Positions 1 through 11,425 of a stretch of DNA of 64,000 nt are shown piece after piece (within the stretch, counting starts at the first letter, position 1; each line of letters begins with the position of its first letter). The position numbers and the translations under genes were made by a program. Source of the stretch: Cheiracanthium punctorium (Eukaryota; Arthropoda; Arachnida; Araneae; Cheiracanthiidae); the NCBI GenBank assembly GCA_038373885.1, contig JAWZYV010011912.1:1-64000 (forward strand). Direction: 5' to 3'. The notes beneath the pieces were generated by a model. That model searched no databases. It worked only from the letters and a program-made list of their open reading frames with translations, and was not told the DNA's origin.

Positions 1-173
1 GTATATCGAACCTAAAATTCAGATAATTCGGTTCGACCTGGGTTAGAATTTTTCAGGAATTTTCAAATGAACCACAAAAGCGGTGAAACGTTTATGACAT
101 TGCTTGTAGCTCTCTGTTTTCACCGGTTATTTGGTGAAAGGTTGAACTTATATTTATAACAGTGCAATGTTGG

Positions 174-962
174 CAGGGCCTGATTACCGAAAAGGCTCGG
201 AAAGCTTGAGCTTCCCCTCTGAATTTGAAGGGGGGCCCAAAAATGACTGAAAAACTTTAATAAGAATTCAAAATTTTGTATATAAATGATCGTTTTATTG
301 TAAAAATTTTTGTTGAAGAGAAGTGGAAAGGTATATTTAAGGTTTTTCAGAAGTCTGATACTTCATGTCCCAACACTTCTAAATTTTTTCAATTTGCGAT
401 GTCTTTGCCTGGAACATCTGCTCTAGTTGAGAGATTTTTTCCTATTATGGGGAATAATCCGTTGGCAGAAAGGGGTAAACTTTCAGTATATAATGTTTAA
501 CATCTTCTAAATATCAAAATTAATTCTGAATATTCATGCTGATTTTTATAATGCTGTCAAAACAAACAAAGAATTTCTAGAGGGAAAAAAAAAAAAAAAA
601 AAAAAAAAAAACATGAAAAGTACTTCTAAAGAAATAAAGTTTAATATTCCAATAAGGTAATGTTTTTAGTTTATTTTTTAAAGCAATTTTAAAAATACTG
701 TAAAATTTCGTTTCAATGTAGTAAACTACCATGAAGATTAATGAATAAAATATTTTTATCAAAGGAAAATTTCAGATTAATAAATAAACATATTTATATC
801 AAAGGAAATCATTAGAACGAATTAAATCAATGAAATTTCATTTCAACGAATAAAACATTTTTATCAAAGAAAATCATTAAAAAACTTTACTTTTCCCTAA
901 AAAAAGGGGCGGGGCGAAACAAGACTGAGCTTCCCCTCAATTCAGAGGTTAATCGGGCCCTG
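174..962 (+). mobile_element. hAT element with decayed transposase, 8-bp TSD
   Basis: Both ends start with the same inverted terminus: CAGGGCCTGATTACC on the left and, reverse-complemented, CAGGGCCCGATTAACC on the right. The element is flanked by a perfect 8-bp duplication, aatgttgg, at 166-173 and 963-970. CAG-type termini with an 8-bp TSD define hAT elements. Poly-G and poly-C tracts lie just inside each end. At 789 bp it is far shorter than an autonomous hAT (about 3-5 kb), so it is an internal-deletion derivative that kept the transposase 3' end at 276-500. Confidence 0.88.
276..500 (+). pseudogene. hAT transposase C-terminal dimerisation domain, remnant
   Basis: This open frame carries the conserved hAT C-terminal (dimerisation) block: a run reading SLPGTSALVERFFPIM followed by ERGKLSVYNV, matching the family pattern of a small-residue/PG-S/VER-F core and a later R-x-L-S motif. 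That region lets hAT transposases multimerise during cut-and-paste transposition. There is no credible start; the first codon is TTG and upstream transposase sequence is gone. A TAA at 498-500 interrupts the domain, and the same frame resumes with about 15 residues (HLLNIKIN...) before another stop, as expected of decay inside the domain rather than a natural end. It sits inside the hAT at 174-962, so it is almost certainly that element's own gene. The catalytic DDE and BED zinc-finger regions are missing. Confidence 0.8.
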
Positions 963-1552
963 AATGTTGGCGATGGCACATTTGAGCATTTACTGTAGAG
1001 TTTTTTTTCATTTCCTTTGCGTTTGTTGTATTTGCACTTTTCCTTTTATTTCCAACACCACATTACTATACAAAAAATGCTTCTTGTATAGTAAGCAAGA
1101 GTTAAAAATGCTACACTGTATAAAATACATACAGTATAGTTTGCTGTATATGTATTTTATCTATTTTTAAAGTCTGGCCCATGAATTGAGGGACACCCTG
1201 AATTTAGCAGCAAACTCTTCAATTATTATTCTTAGTAACCAGGCGCGTTCGTACCGGTAAATCGGTCGTTAACAGAGGTGGTCGCTCAGAGAAGTATAAA
1301 CATTTGATAATCCCACCCCACCCCCCAAAAAAAAAACCCGCTAAAAATTGTTGATGTTGTTATTTATGAATTTGCATAATAATAAGTAATTAAACAAATA
1401 TGTCTTTAATTTAAATTTGAATAAGATATTTAGAAATTTCGGATTGTTTCATTTTTTTTTTGCTTTCTCCGACACTTCTTTCTCCATTTTATTTTTTGCA
1501 TCTAATAACAGATGATGAGACTGATTAACAGTATACATGATGATGATACGAG
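963..1552. other. AT-rich intergenic stretch, no gene seen
   Basis: No convincing ORF, RNA gene or terminal repeat was found. It holds short homopolymer runs and a GC-richer piece around 1240-1300 that may be a worn TE fragment. A similar-looking phrase (a 'ggtcgct' context) recurs near 2075-2110 and 2645-2680. Confidence 0.4.
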
Positions 1553-1747
1553 TTGGTGGCTATGACGTGTGAATCACGTGGTGTTTTGAGGGCTTATTTC
1601 TTTTATGCTAAAGAAAGTAGAAATAAAAAAGTAAATTAGAGTTCATCATCTAAGTATAATATTAATCCACATTCATTTCTCTTTTCTTTAGCTAAAACGC
1701 GGAATAAACCCTTAAAACATCACGTGACGCATATATCACGGCCGCCA
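1553..1747. repeat. Small inverted-repeat element (possible MITE)
   Basis: The segment around 1553-1625 is an imperfect inverted copy of about 1672-1747. Both arms contain a CACGTG-like core, a 'gttttgagggcttattt' or 'gttttaagggtttatt' block, and a 'gctaaagaaa' block. The spacer is about 45 bp. No clear target duplication was identified, so the superfamily is unknown. Confidence 0.55.
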
Positions 1748-1789
1748 TCTCGTGATGCTTAAACTATACTTGAACTTTCGATTTGCAGT

Positions 1790-1985
1790 CGGGGCATTAT
1801 TATCGCATAGGCAAATCGGAGATCCCCTTTTGCCCAGGGCCTCCGAGTTGAAAGAGCCCCAATTTCAAATGTTGTTCTGAAATATTCGTTTTTATATCAA
1901 AATTTTATGAAAAACAAATTTCATTGATGGGGGGCCCCCAAATTCATCAATGCCCGGGGCCCCTGTTGGTCATAATCGGACCCTG
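1790..1985 (-). mobile_element. hAT MITE, ~196 bp
   Basis: A reverse-oriented copy of the same family as the element at 4359-4553. Its right terminus reverse-complements to CAGGGTCCGATTATGACC and its left terminus contains the matching 'ATTATTATCGCAT' block. Flanking 8-mers are tttgcagt and tttgcggt (one mismatch). Too short to encode protein. Confidence 0.72.
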
Positions 1986-2125
1986 TTTGCGGTAGAGCGA
2001 TTGGTTTGGAATGTAGTTTTTGTCTACTTTATTCCGGAAAATGAAAAAAAAAAAAATTGGACAAGGGTCCGGCATGGTCGCTGATAGAGGGCTCTGTGGT
2101 CTCTTCGAGAGGTTTTTAACATTAA

Positions 2126-2605
2126 CCCTTTAACGCGCAGTGTTGCCGCTCTGGGAACACCCAACTCTGACGTTTTGACTGTTGCCAGTCACGAAGAATA
2201 GATTGGATTTCTATAAAAATAGTTGCGGGTGACATAGCTCCACGAGAATCCTTTACCTTTTTAGCACGTCATTTCCTGTAAAAAAATGGTCACGATTATT
2301 TTTAACAGCACTGACATCCGCTGAAAAATGGAAGAATGCGAGAGCAGCTGGATAGATGGCCCAATGCTGAAAAAAGGGCAGCCGTTGCCATCGCTCGACT
2401 TAACGACCAGCAAGATGGCGGACGATCGAAACGTTCATCGCGTGCCACAGATCTAGAGACCCCTTTTTTGACGACAGCTAGGGGTCTCTAGATCTGCGGC
2501 ACGCGATGAACGTTTCGATCGTCTGCCATCTTGCTGGTCGTTAAGTCGAGCGATGGCAAAGGCTGCCTTTTTTTCAGCATTGGGAAAGGGTTGCTCCTCA
2601 AAGGG
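2126..2605 (+). mobile_element. piggyBac-type MITE family 1, full length
   Basis: Bounded by TTAA at 2122-2125 and 2606-2609. The ends read CCCTTTAACGCGCAGTG and, reverse-complemented, CCCTTTGAGGAGCAACC. TTAA targets with CCC-initial termini are characteristic of piggyBac elements. The right ~300 bp is itself a near-palindrome centred near 2465 while the left ~200 bp is unique, so the element is half foldback. No coding capacity. Confidence 0.88.
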
Positions 2606-2879
2606 TTAAGTAGGAAGGATGAAGAATCGGTGTCTTAAGAAATGGGTCATTGTTGGAGGGGGTCGCTCTTAGAAGTTTCGCTGTATTTGCTTTTCGTGCC
2701 CCGCAGACTAGAGAAAATTCACCCGCTAGAAGAGAAACATTGTGTTGAAAACCGATGTAATGAACTCGGCGGTTTGGTGAACCTTATACGAAAATTTTCA
2801 ATTTTGCGGTCGTTGTTGAAACCACCGACTCGAGGCGCACCCTTTTGCCGTTTCACCTTTTTTTTTCCAGAATTTTAGC
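2606..2879. other. Short intergenic segment, no gene seen
   Basis: Nothing beyond short spurious frames is visible. The left part resembles the worn piece just before the MITE, so the MITE may have landed in an older unidentified TE. Confidence 0.35.
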
Positions 2880-3420
2880 TCCGAGAGTTATCGAACGGGG
2901 AAAGGGGGGGGGAGACGCGAGGGGGTGTTGTGTGTGTGTGTGTGTATTAAGCATTCCGACACACACACACACACAGTTCATTTCGCAAAACGACGCTACC
3001 CCAGCACGTGTGTACGACACATTAGCAGTAAACGAAGGGGAGGGGGGGGGGAAGGAAAACAGCGATCGATTCCACCGCCGTCGTTGGTGGGGGCGGCGGT
3101 GGAGTAGAGTGGGTACCACCGAAGTCCTTTTCCGCCGAATGCAGTAGTGGAAAATTTTTGCGGTAGTCATCAGCCCCCGCACACAGATGGGAGGGATCTC
3201 ACATATAAAGGTGGGCAGGGGGGGGGGATTAGGAAATTTATTTCATTCCCCGGGATTAGTCGTACAAATTAGACGCCTCACCGCCGCCATGAGTGCTGCT
3301 GGTGCTTTGCTGGCGAGCGAAAACGCGAAGCACATAGCAGCAGGGGGATCAACAGGGGACGTAACAGTGCTAGAACCTCGTTATGTCGGATTAATTGGGA
3401 CATAGTAATAGAGCCGGTAC
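2880..3420 (+). other. CpG-rich low-complexity segment with TATA-like box and 38-codon ORF
   Basis: This patch is much richer in G, C and CpG than its surroundings, with several G8-G10 runs. A TATA-like box (TATAAAG, 3204-3210) precedes an ATG at 3289 in a strong eukaryotic start context (GCCGCCATGA). The frame from that ATG runs 38 codons to 3405 and is rich in Ala and Gly. It could be the first exon or promoter of a host gene whose remainder I cannot see, or chance. I do not recognise the peptide. Confidence 0.25.
2927..2974. repeat. Inverted GT/CA microsatellite hairpin
   Basis: About nine GT dinucleotides are followed, after an ~18-bp spacer, by about nine CA dinucleotides on the same strand. 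The two tracts are inverted copies and could form a stem-loop. Confidence 0.85.
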
Positions 3421-4358
3421 GGCATCTCGAAAATCCGGGGAACGGGAAAGTAAATGAATAAAATGGAGCGCAAAAGTAGTGTCTGCAGCACCGGACTAAA
3501 AATATAATCACACAGAAAAACTCGGGTTTATACTCTAATTTTTATCCCTCAATTTTCAACAAATAATTTCCCGCACTGTATGCAAACGTAATATTTCCTT
3601 GAATTTACCCCGAAATCTGAAAAAGAGGAAACAAGAAAGATAAATCAAGCCTAACGCATCGATAATAAAACACTTTCCAATACAACACTATTTTTGCTCC
3701 AATTTGGGCGATGTACTGTTCGTAAATCTGGCAAGATTTTGGAGATAATAGTTTTTTAAAAGTTGCATTATCTCTATGAATGTAATTTTCCGAGACCCTG
3801 TAAAATGGCTTTAAAAGTCCCCCCCTCCCCTTCTAGGAGACCGCCCTTTGCCTTAACACAACACAATGCACTAAATCGGTTAATTAGAGCGCGTGTGACG
3901 AATTTTCAAAATTCCCATTGAAATCGTCATAGCTTAATATTATCACATTACGTATTTTTTTGATTTCTCGCCAAATAAAGAAAATACCGCCAAGCTGAAT
4001 TCAGTTTTCGAAAGATATTTTTTTTTCTTACCCTATTTGGTGATTTATCGCAAAAGTCGCTAATATTGGGACTTTTGGCGCGCACCTTTTGAGGGAGTCG
4101 GACCCCTAGCTAATATTACATAATAGGGTAGTATTGTGCTTTAAATGTTGCATCATAAACAATTGCCGATGTTGCATCATATTAAGACAGGCTAAAATGC
4201 AACCTGCATCTCAAGTGAAGAACAGTATTTCCATCTCGTCAACCTTCTTCAATTTTCGCGCCAGAAACTGTTCCTTTCACTGCGTCATTCATCCATTCCA
4301 TCGCCTGCTAGTTCCAAGTACCATCTTCAGCTGTCTTGAATTTTTTACCACTCCTCTA
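3421..4358. other. AT-rich intergenic stretch, no gene seen
   Basis: No supported feature. There are short frames only, and no TIR pairs or tandem repeats I could confirm. Confidence 0.4.
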
Positions 4359-4553
4359 CAGGGCCCGATTATGACCCACAGGGGCCCCAGGCATTGATGA
4401 ATTTGTGGCCCCCTATCTATGAAATTTGTTTTATTTTTCATAAAATTTTGATATAAAAAAGAATATTTCGGAACAGCATTTGAAATGAGGGGCCCTATCG
4501 AGCCTGGGGCCCTGGTCAAAGTCCCGATTTGCCCATGCGATAATAAGGCTCTG
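4359..4553 (+). mobile_element. hAT MITE, ~195 bp
   Basis: The left end is CAGGGCCCGATTATGACC and the right end reverse-complements to CAGAGCCTTATTATCGC. Flanking 8-mers are ctcctcta and cccctcta (one mismatch). The interior is colinear with the inverted copy at 1790-1985, which independently supports the boundaries. Confidence 0.78.
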
Positions 4554-6160
4554 CCCCTCTACATCTACAATGCCATCCAATTTCTTGAACTCCCGAATCT
4601 TCTGCATTTGATCTTTCGAATAAATGTGAATAACTGCGCATGATGTCGCAGCAAGTACCTTTTATGAAGAGTCCAGAAATTTTAGAGATGTGAAAATCCG
4701 GAGCCTTCCATCTCAGCGTTTTTATTCGTTCACCAAATAATCTGTGTATGATAAAGTATTAAATGTTCCAGAACTGAGACATTCTTTAACCTTCGTTCTT
4801 GAACCTTCGGTATAGTATCTTTTTATTCGTAAAGACACTTTTGGAAAATCTACTGAATATAAAAGTTTCTATACGCCATAGACTAATGTTAACGCTTAAT
4901 ATTCAACAATAGCTGTACTTATTAAAAATATATATAAATAAACAACTAACCATTATAATTTCTACTCTGTGTCATTTAAACTGAACATCTACTTTCCAAA
5001 TAAAAACATTACTTTAAGGATGTGCCTTTTCTAAAACGATAGGCTTAATAGGACTTTTAAATAACTTTAAAAACAAACCAATGGTGTTAAGAAAAAATCC
5101 TTAAGTACAATTTATCTTAAAAAATGGGACAAAATGGTTATCTGTTTAAGTAAATATTGTGAAATTCCATATGCTTAAGATTTTTTTCTTAAATGTTTCG
5201 TAACTTTTATACGTTCACTGTTTGTAATCGTGAATAGTGCAGCTTGTGAAGAGACATTCGAAAATTTCTCAGTGCAGTTGAATTCTTTGAAAAGCAGTTC
5301 AAAAGTTTCCTGATAACTTAAAAATAAAAAGTTAAAAAAAAAATAATTTAACCGGTGAGAAGATAAGGTCCATCAATCCCTGATTTGAGAAAACAACAAA
5401 CTGTTTCGCGCTATGGCTTCATAAATAAAGAGATGGAGCGCTTTTGCTCACACAAAACACTTTATTAGACGGAACATACAAAACACATAAAATTTCAGTT
5501 GGAAATTGAACAGTCAGACGGCGGGTTTGGGCAAAATCTGGCAGTTACCGGCCTAACACCAGAGGAAAGTTACCTCTGCACTGTCACTGTCTGAAACCGA
5601 TCTCCTCCCCCTTCAGATGCACATCTCGGCTCTCGACTGGAATCTCGAGTGGATTTCGATCACGTGGGATGCTTGAAGCAAGTGTTCGAAAGTTACGAGA
5701 TTCCTCGCGTCGCTGTAGTGTCTGATTCTGAAGAGCCCCTGAAACACTCAAGTATTTATTCGTTCTATAACATCAGAACTGCACATTATCAAAGATCTAT
5801 AGCTTCTTGTCGGAGACTTTACGATACTGCCCAGATCAAAGATTATCGGAGATATTCAAGTATTGATGGGGTAAGAAGAAAAGGTAGCATCACACAAATA
5901 TCTATAAGCACTAATTGTTGGTAATTATTCTGACAACGTCACAGCGCTTTTATTTTTGGTCTAACTCAAATCCTAATAGTTAAAAAATGGTAGGGAACAT
6001 TCATACCACCATTATTGCAAATCCAGTGGAGTCTTGACTTATTCCAGGTATGGGTTCCAAAACCCCTCTCATAAGGCAAAATTCCGTGCGAGGTTGGGTA
6101 TATCAATTTAACTTGCGATATCTCGGTTGTCTCGGTAACTATTCCATTCAAGAGCCATGG
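4554..6160. other. Intergenic DNA with old dispersed repeat fragments
   Basis: No gene recognised. The part around 5190-5310 resembles segments near 33010-33080 and 36990-37140 (shared phrases such as 'cttgtgaagagacatt' and 'gttcaaaagttt'), pointing to an old dispersed repeat. A 91-codon frame at 5649-5924 begins with GTG, matches no family I know, and is probably chance. Confidence 0.4.
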
Positions 6161-6165
6161 ACTTT

Positions 6166-6637
6166 TTACTTTATGAACATGTACCATGTAAGGAAAGTAT
6201 TGTAATCATGAAAAAATTCGACTTCGAGATTTTGGTGTATTGACACGTTTTGAGGTCTTCTGAATTCATTTATGCTATTTTTACGAGATGTATGTACGTA
6301 TGTGTGTGTATGTAAGTGAACACGATAGCTCCTAAACGGGGCACTCGATTGAGCTCAAATTGGGTATATATGTTATAAACCACCCTCGCAAGACCGGTAT
6401 TGATTTTGGTGTGTATAGGTTGTGTAGTTTTTCTACAGGGCTACGACAAAAATTTCTTTTACATTATGGCGTATGGGGAGAAATTCTCGAAAGTGCGCTA
6501 GCGTTTAAACGGCGCATTCGATTGAGCTTCAATTGGGTATATATGCTTGAATTATTCATCGATTAAAATTTATTTAAATGCTTGTTAATGATCTTAATCG
6601 TAAGTGTTCGGAAAGAGTGGAGTCACTCCAGATTTTT
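6166..6637 (+). mobile_element. Helentron-like (HINE-type) non-autonomous element, copy A
   Basis: Shares with four other copies this order of parts: a T-run then an ACTTT..GAACATGTACCATG start with internal hairpin, a short (GTAT/GTGT) microsatellite, one or more ~175-bp tandem units containing CGATTGAGCTCAAATTGG, a closing GTGTTCGGAAAG inverted relative to the start, and a 3' hairpin GTGGAGTCACTCCAGATTTT. Inverted subterminal repeats, a tandem core, a microsatellite and a 3' stem-loop next to T-rich DNA fit Helentron-associated elements (HINE/DINE-1). Classification is inference; the repeat itself is certain. This copy has one full unit plus a partial. Confidence 0.65.
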
Positions 6638-7020
6638 AAATTTACCTTCTTAGACACACACCAACATATTTCTAAACATAAGTGATAGGAAAGAAGGGAC
6701 CATATAAAATTTAAATTTCGTATTTTAATATGTATACAGCTCTTAGTAAAAAAAAAATTTCCTTACCTGAAAGCCATATTTTATTCGACGAACTTTTCTA
6801 AATTGAAAGTATGTTTCGATCACCTACGGTTTAAAGGGTTAGGGGTAGTCAGAATTTTCAAAAAATTGATTTTTTTTTTTTTTTTTCATTTCCTTAAAGT
6901 ATAGTATCTTAAAAATATTCTCTGAAAGTTTGAAGTGAATCCGACAAATATCTTTCGAGTTATTTAGCGAAGAATAAAAGGCTCTCGAGCGGTCTAATAT
7001 TTCCGAGAACAATTAGCTAG

Positions 7021-7476
7021 CGGCATAATTCTCCCTTACCTCCTGAAGTTTTAAAAGCAATCAAGCCTATTTATGAAGATCTTAGTAATGAAAATTTACT
7101 TTCAAGATGTGTAGGTGGATTTAATCAAAATAATAATGAGAGCTTCAACCAACTAGTGTGGAAAATATGCCCAAAAACTATCAATACTAGTTTTACCATT
7201 GTTCAAATTGCTGCATACGTAGCTATGAGTATATTTAATGAAGGGACAAAGTCATTATTAGTAATAATGAACACACTGGGACTTAGTTGTGGGCCTAATT
7301 CGCATCGGTATACTGAAAAAACCGATAGTGCACGTGTAAAAGTAGCTGATCAGCGCGCTAACGACAACACTCGCGAAGGTAGAATGCGACGTAGACAACA
7401 ACAAATTGATGTTTTAGAAAGTTCTACAACGGCTGAAGAACTCTTATATGGTCCAGGAATAGATGACTCAGTGTAA
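7021..7476 (+). pseudogene. Mutator-like transposase, C-terminal fragment
   Basis: The open frame begins right after an in-frame TAG at 7018-7020, and the conserved part reads LPPEVLKAIKPIYEDLSN, then a CVGG-x-NQN-x-NESFN block, then WKICPKT, and later an Arg-rich helix ending near LYGPGIDD. To me this matches the C-terminal part of invertebrate Mutator-like transposases, in which an NE-x-(F/L)N motif, a W-x-(I/F)CPK motif and a basic tail follow the DDE core. The catalytic residues are not here, so this is a 5'-truncated piece. It ends either at TAA (7474-7476) or at a GTAAGT splice-donor-like sequence overlapping it. Inverted 'ggttaggggtagtcaga' phrases at 6839-6855 and 19856-19875 lie on either side and may be subterminal repeats of the source element. 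Confidence 0.7.
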
Positions 7477-7967
7477 GTATTGAAATTATTCGTATTACTG
7501 TACATCAATCGACTGTAAAACTTTAAATGCGTTTTTCTCAAAACTATGTTTTTTGAACTGGTGACCACTGTAACTCAAAAACCGCTCGATAGATTTGAAT
7601 GAAACTTATACAGCTTTTAGAAAACATAAAAAGCTAGTGCCTGATCGAAGGATTTTTTTTTTTAAACTTCGATTTTTTATAAACAATTAATTGTTGGTTT
7701 TTTCCCGAAAATCTGCAAAAAAATTTCCAGAGACCGCCATTTTGTTAATTTTGAAAAAAAAAAAAAAAAAAGCTTCGATCAGGCACAAGATTATCTATCC
7801 ATAAAAATAATCTTTTTTGTTTCATTGATTTTAGATGAATCTCCAAGGAGCTGTAATGGTCACCGCAAGGACCCATTATTAAAACCTGTTCAACTTAGAC
7901 CGCCATAACTTGTAAAATAATTATTATTTTTTTTTTTTGAAATTTAAGTGAAGTAATGTTAAAGTAT
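7477..7967 (+). other. Non-coding 3' flank of the Mutator-like remnant, split by a hAT
   Basis: AT-rich with long A and T runs and an inverted pair near 7638-7650 and 7770-7785 ('gcctgatcgaagg' against 'cttcgatcaggc'). The sequence continues on the far side of the 11.8-kb hAT, from 19784. Confidence 0.5.
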
Positions 7968-8729
7968 GATGAAATCAGTGGCGCAGCGAAGGAGGGGGTC
8001 CAGGGGGTCCGGACCCCCCCTATGAGCTAAGGGGCCGCTATGAGCAGAGTCCGTTTATCTACAGGGCGAGTGGGGCCATGGGCCGCCAATTTAAAGGGCC
8101 CATTTTTTTCTCTAGAAAGGGCACATTTTTTCTCTTTCTCTTCTTTCTTTTCCAAATTTATTCTCTAAAAAGTGTCTTTTCTTTAAAAAAAATCTTTTTA
8201 AACTTTGTATCGGTAGTTGGCTTGAAAAGGAGGACGCAAGGTAAAATCATCAAAGGCTTCCAGCAAGCACCGTCATAGAGACTCCTTAGGCAATAAATCT
8301 CCAGTCGTGTCTCTGATAGAGAATTTGTGGGGCTAGGATGGACGAATCGGACAATGTAAAGGGGAGTAATTCACACCCTTGTAGTGGAAAGGAACGGAAT
8401 ATCCTCAGAAAGAATCTATTCATGCTACAATTAGCTGATAACAAAATTGTCATGAAGGAAAGAGGAAAATATATTGCCTATATTGTAGTCTTCAAGCATA
8501 CCACTCTTCTTTTCTTGAGATAAACAAGAACAAGCCACAGTATTCAAATAGTGAATACACACACACACACACACAACAAACAGTAAAAAAGAGGGTCTGC
8601 TGGGAGCTTAGATGTGGTATAACGAAATTTCGAATGGTTCAGTTTTAGTCTCTCCTGAATTCACTTGAGTTGGATGCCTTTAGTTTGTAAGCAGAAGTTT
8701 AAGTTTTGGGTTCTTTGTTTCTTACGATC

Positions 8730-8969
8730 ATGAATTCGTCCAGTTTAAAAAGAAAGAAAACCCAAAGTGAAATTTTTTTATCTTTCTTCGAGAAAAAAAT
8801 TAAAGCCTATGATGGTGATCGTGCAGCGTCAAAGACTGCTGATACTATGGACGGGCCCGAACCCGGTGAAAAATCTGTTGCACCGAAAGAAACCTTTGAG
8901 GGTGATGAATCTCAAGCTCATCCTCTTGATATTGGGCTCTACATTAACAAAGAGTTAAACTTTACTTGA
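8730..8969 (+). pseudogene. Possible hAT transposase N-terminal exon remnant
   Basis: An ATG-started frame of 79 codons with a Lys-rich start (SLKRKKTQSEIFLSFFEKK) and an ending that includes HPLDIGLYINKELN. Lys-rich leaders followed by a 'DIG-x-Y/F-x-N-K' phrase occur near the N-terminus of ZMYM1-like hAT transposases. It lies inside the hAT at 7976-19775, as that element's own gene would. No zinc-finger cysteines or catalytic residues are visible, and the frame stops at TGA. The family call is tentative. A nearby 61-codon frame at 8338-8523 is not recognised. Confidence 0.4.
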
Positions 8970-11221
8970 TTAAATTTCAAAATAACTTTACACTACAGAG
9001 GAGGTGGAATCACACAGACGTGGTTCATAATTTATTACCAGTAAAAATCTTAATATAAAAAGCAGTGGCGGATTTAGCTCTTGAGAGGCCCGAGGCGCAA
9101 CTTAATTTTGAGCCCCCCCCCCTCCTAAAAAAAATACTTTTCACTATAGTTATACCTTTACATGGCGCGTTCTATGCACACGTATTTTACAGTAATTAAT
9201 GATTCACTTAATCACTTTGATTAACCAATATTAAATTACAACTGTTCGGTGGCTGTATTTGCTAATGTTCCGATTGAAGTAAGAGTATTAAAACGATCTG
9301 CTAATTCTTGGGCAGAAAAAAATACACTTAAGTTAAATTTACTACTTATGTGTATTTTTAATGCACTCAAACCTTTCTTTGTGCGGTATATGAAAATTTC
9401 AGTCAAATTGGAAGATAATTGAGGAAGTTATCAATAATTTTTTCGATTTCGACATGTATTTCATCCTATTACATAAGTTTAGGTATTGCATCAGCCAATT
9501 ACATTACGTATGTATTGAATTCTATAATCGCTTAATTTAAGTTGCTTTTTTATGCGGTCCCTATTCACCGCATAAAAAATACATTTTAATCGAGTTGCGT
9601 AAACAATATTTTATAGCTGCTGGTTAAGTTTAGTGCGATTATTTTGATGCGTTTTCTTTTATTCGGTCCCTATCCACCGAACAAAAGCATGTTTCAGTGT
9701 AATCTAGTAATGTATGAATAATAAAATAATATTTGTAGATTATTATATTAAATTTCACCATCATTAGCTAATAATAACAGGGGAACTTTTTGAACATTAG
9801 TTGGAATTAATTTCATTCTAAAGATTCGGATTTATTTTTTGGAACTTCTGGGAATGGACTAATTGATAAAGTCCAAACAAGGACAAAGAAATCTCATTTT
9901 TTGATTCTATATTCTGTAATTGAGAATTATGTCTAAAATATAAAAGTTAATTTATGTTTAAAATAAAATTATTTTAAAATGTTTTCACTCCTTTTACATC
10001 TAATTTGTGTCTACAAACGAGCATTAAAAATTAAAAATAATTTTTTTATTTATAGATTAGTACATTAAAAAATATTTTACCTCGTGAAACTTAATAATTT
10101 TTTTTACTACTTTTCACATTTCATGATTAACACTAAATAAACATCAGCATCTCTCTAAATATAACCGTGCAAATGAAATTTCATATTGGTGTACCTTGAT
10201 TTTATCGAATCTGATATTTGCCTGTTGTTTCAATCGTGAAAATTTAGTGTACTTAACAGGGACTTTTGAGGGTCAGAACAGGGGAAACTTGATCAGAAAC
10301 ATGATTTAGACCTCACAAAGTTTAAAAGAATTTTTTACTTGGGTAAAATGAATCAAAAATTTAACATTCCTGTAAAAACATATTTATAAATATTTAAATA
10401 TATTCATAAATTTCCCACTTGAAACCGCAAAACTATAAGCAGTTTAATAGCGAAAGTAAACTTTCTGTTTAGTCTAAATAGTGTGTCTATTCAAAAACTG
10501 GCAATAAATTTAGGACTATTGTACGAAGTACTATGAGTACGAATTAAATATATATATACATAATCATTCTGTATTTGAAATAGAACAAAAATTCCTAGAA
10601 GAAAATATTATTTTTTAAGTACTTAAAATATAAAAAATATTACTGAGTTAAAAAATAAATTCCACTTTATATTGAAAATCTATATGCTCTAAGCTTCTGC
10701 CCAACGTTTCTTATTAATGTTTAGCATTTTCATCTGCGACTATAAAAAAAACATGCCGTGATTATAATATAGTTATCATAAATATTTTTTAGTTAAAAAC
10801 AAAAAATAATAATTTAGTCATCATTTACTTTTCAAGTTTTTAATTAACTATGTATGTCATTCCAGCTTAAAATTTGCTTATGAATTTTACCCCACTTTCT
10901 ATTGTGCGATCGAGCTGAAAATTTGCGCGCATAATTCCGGTGACACTGAGTACTGCTCTTCTTAATTTTTCAATACTTTTTTTAGCTATAATATATTTAT
11001 TTTCCCCAAAATTGTGTTATCTCGCACATATCAGCTTGTATCTGCTTGATTATTTGTCGGCAATTTTTTATTATTACACCCTCGGAATGCTCTTTTGATT
11101 CTAAAAACGATAAAGTCGTTATCTATAGCTTAAAATTTTAATTTTTAGTGATTTTTTGAAAGGTAAATTATTCCTCTCAATTTCTGTACAACTGACATCC
11201 AAACAGCTATACATTCTAGGT

Positions 11222-11425
11222 ATGGAAAAAACACTCAAAATACTGATGTTAAATGTTAAAATAAATAAAAAATTTGTGAAAAAACACACATAAAAGGATA
11301 CTTATAACAAGATATGATCGTTTCGACTGAAAATGTATTCAGTCTTCATTAGTCAAAGCTCTTCGTCTCACTGTTTTGTGAGACGAAGTTTGTGTTACAC
11401 TGTTTTGTGTTATATATATATATAT
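11222..11425. mobile_element. Penelope-like pseudo-LTR pair, fragment 3
   Basis: Starts with the terminal tail seen on the copies at 51635 and 59871 ('aaaacactcaaaatactg'), then a diverged pseudo-LTR. After the hammerhead-like motif the sequence turns back on itself ('cttcgtctcac' against 'gtgagacgaag'). The right half is cut short by a TA microsatellite. Confidence 0.55.
11308..11370 (-). ncRNA. Hammerhead-ribozyme-like motif (PLE fragment 3)
   Basis: On the minus strand: CTAATGA, one A, then a 7-bp stem GACTGAA/TTCAGTC with a 6-base loop, then GAAAC. The core differs from the CTGANGA consensus by one base (G to A), so it is probably inactive. The stem sequence differs from those of the other copies but still pairs. 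Confidence 0.45.

Noticed and set aside
5649..5924. 91-codon open frame
   Set aside because: It begins with GTG rather than ATG, has no recognisable domain, and is within the length expected by chance in this amount of sequence.
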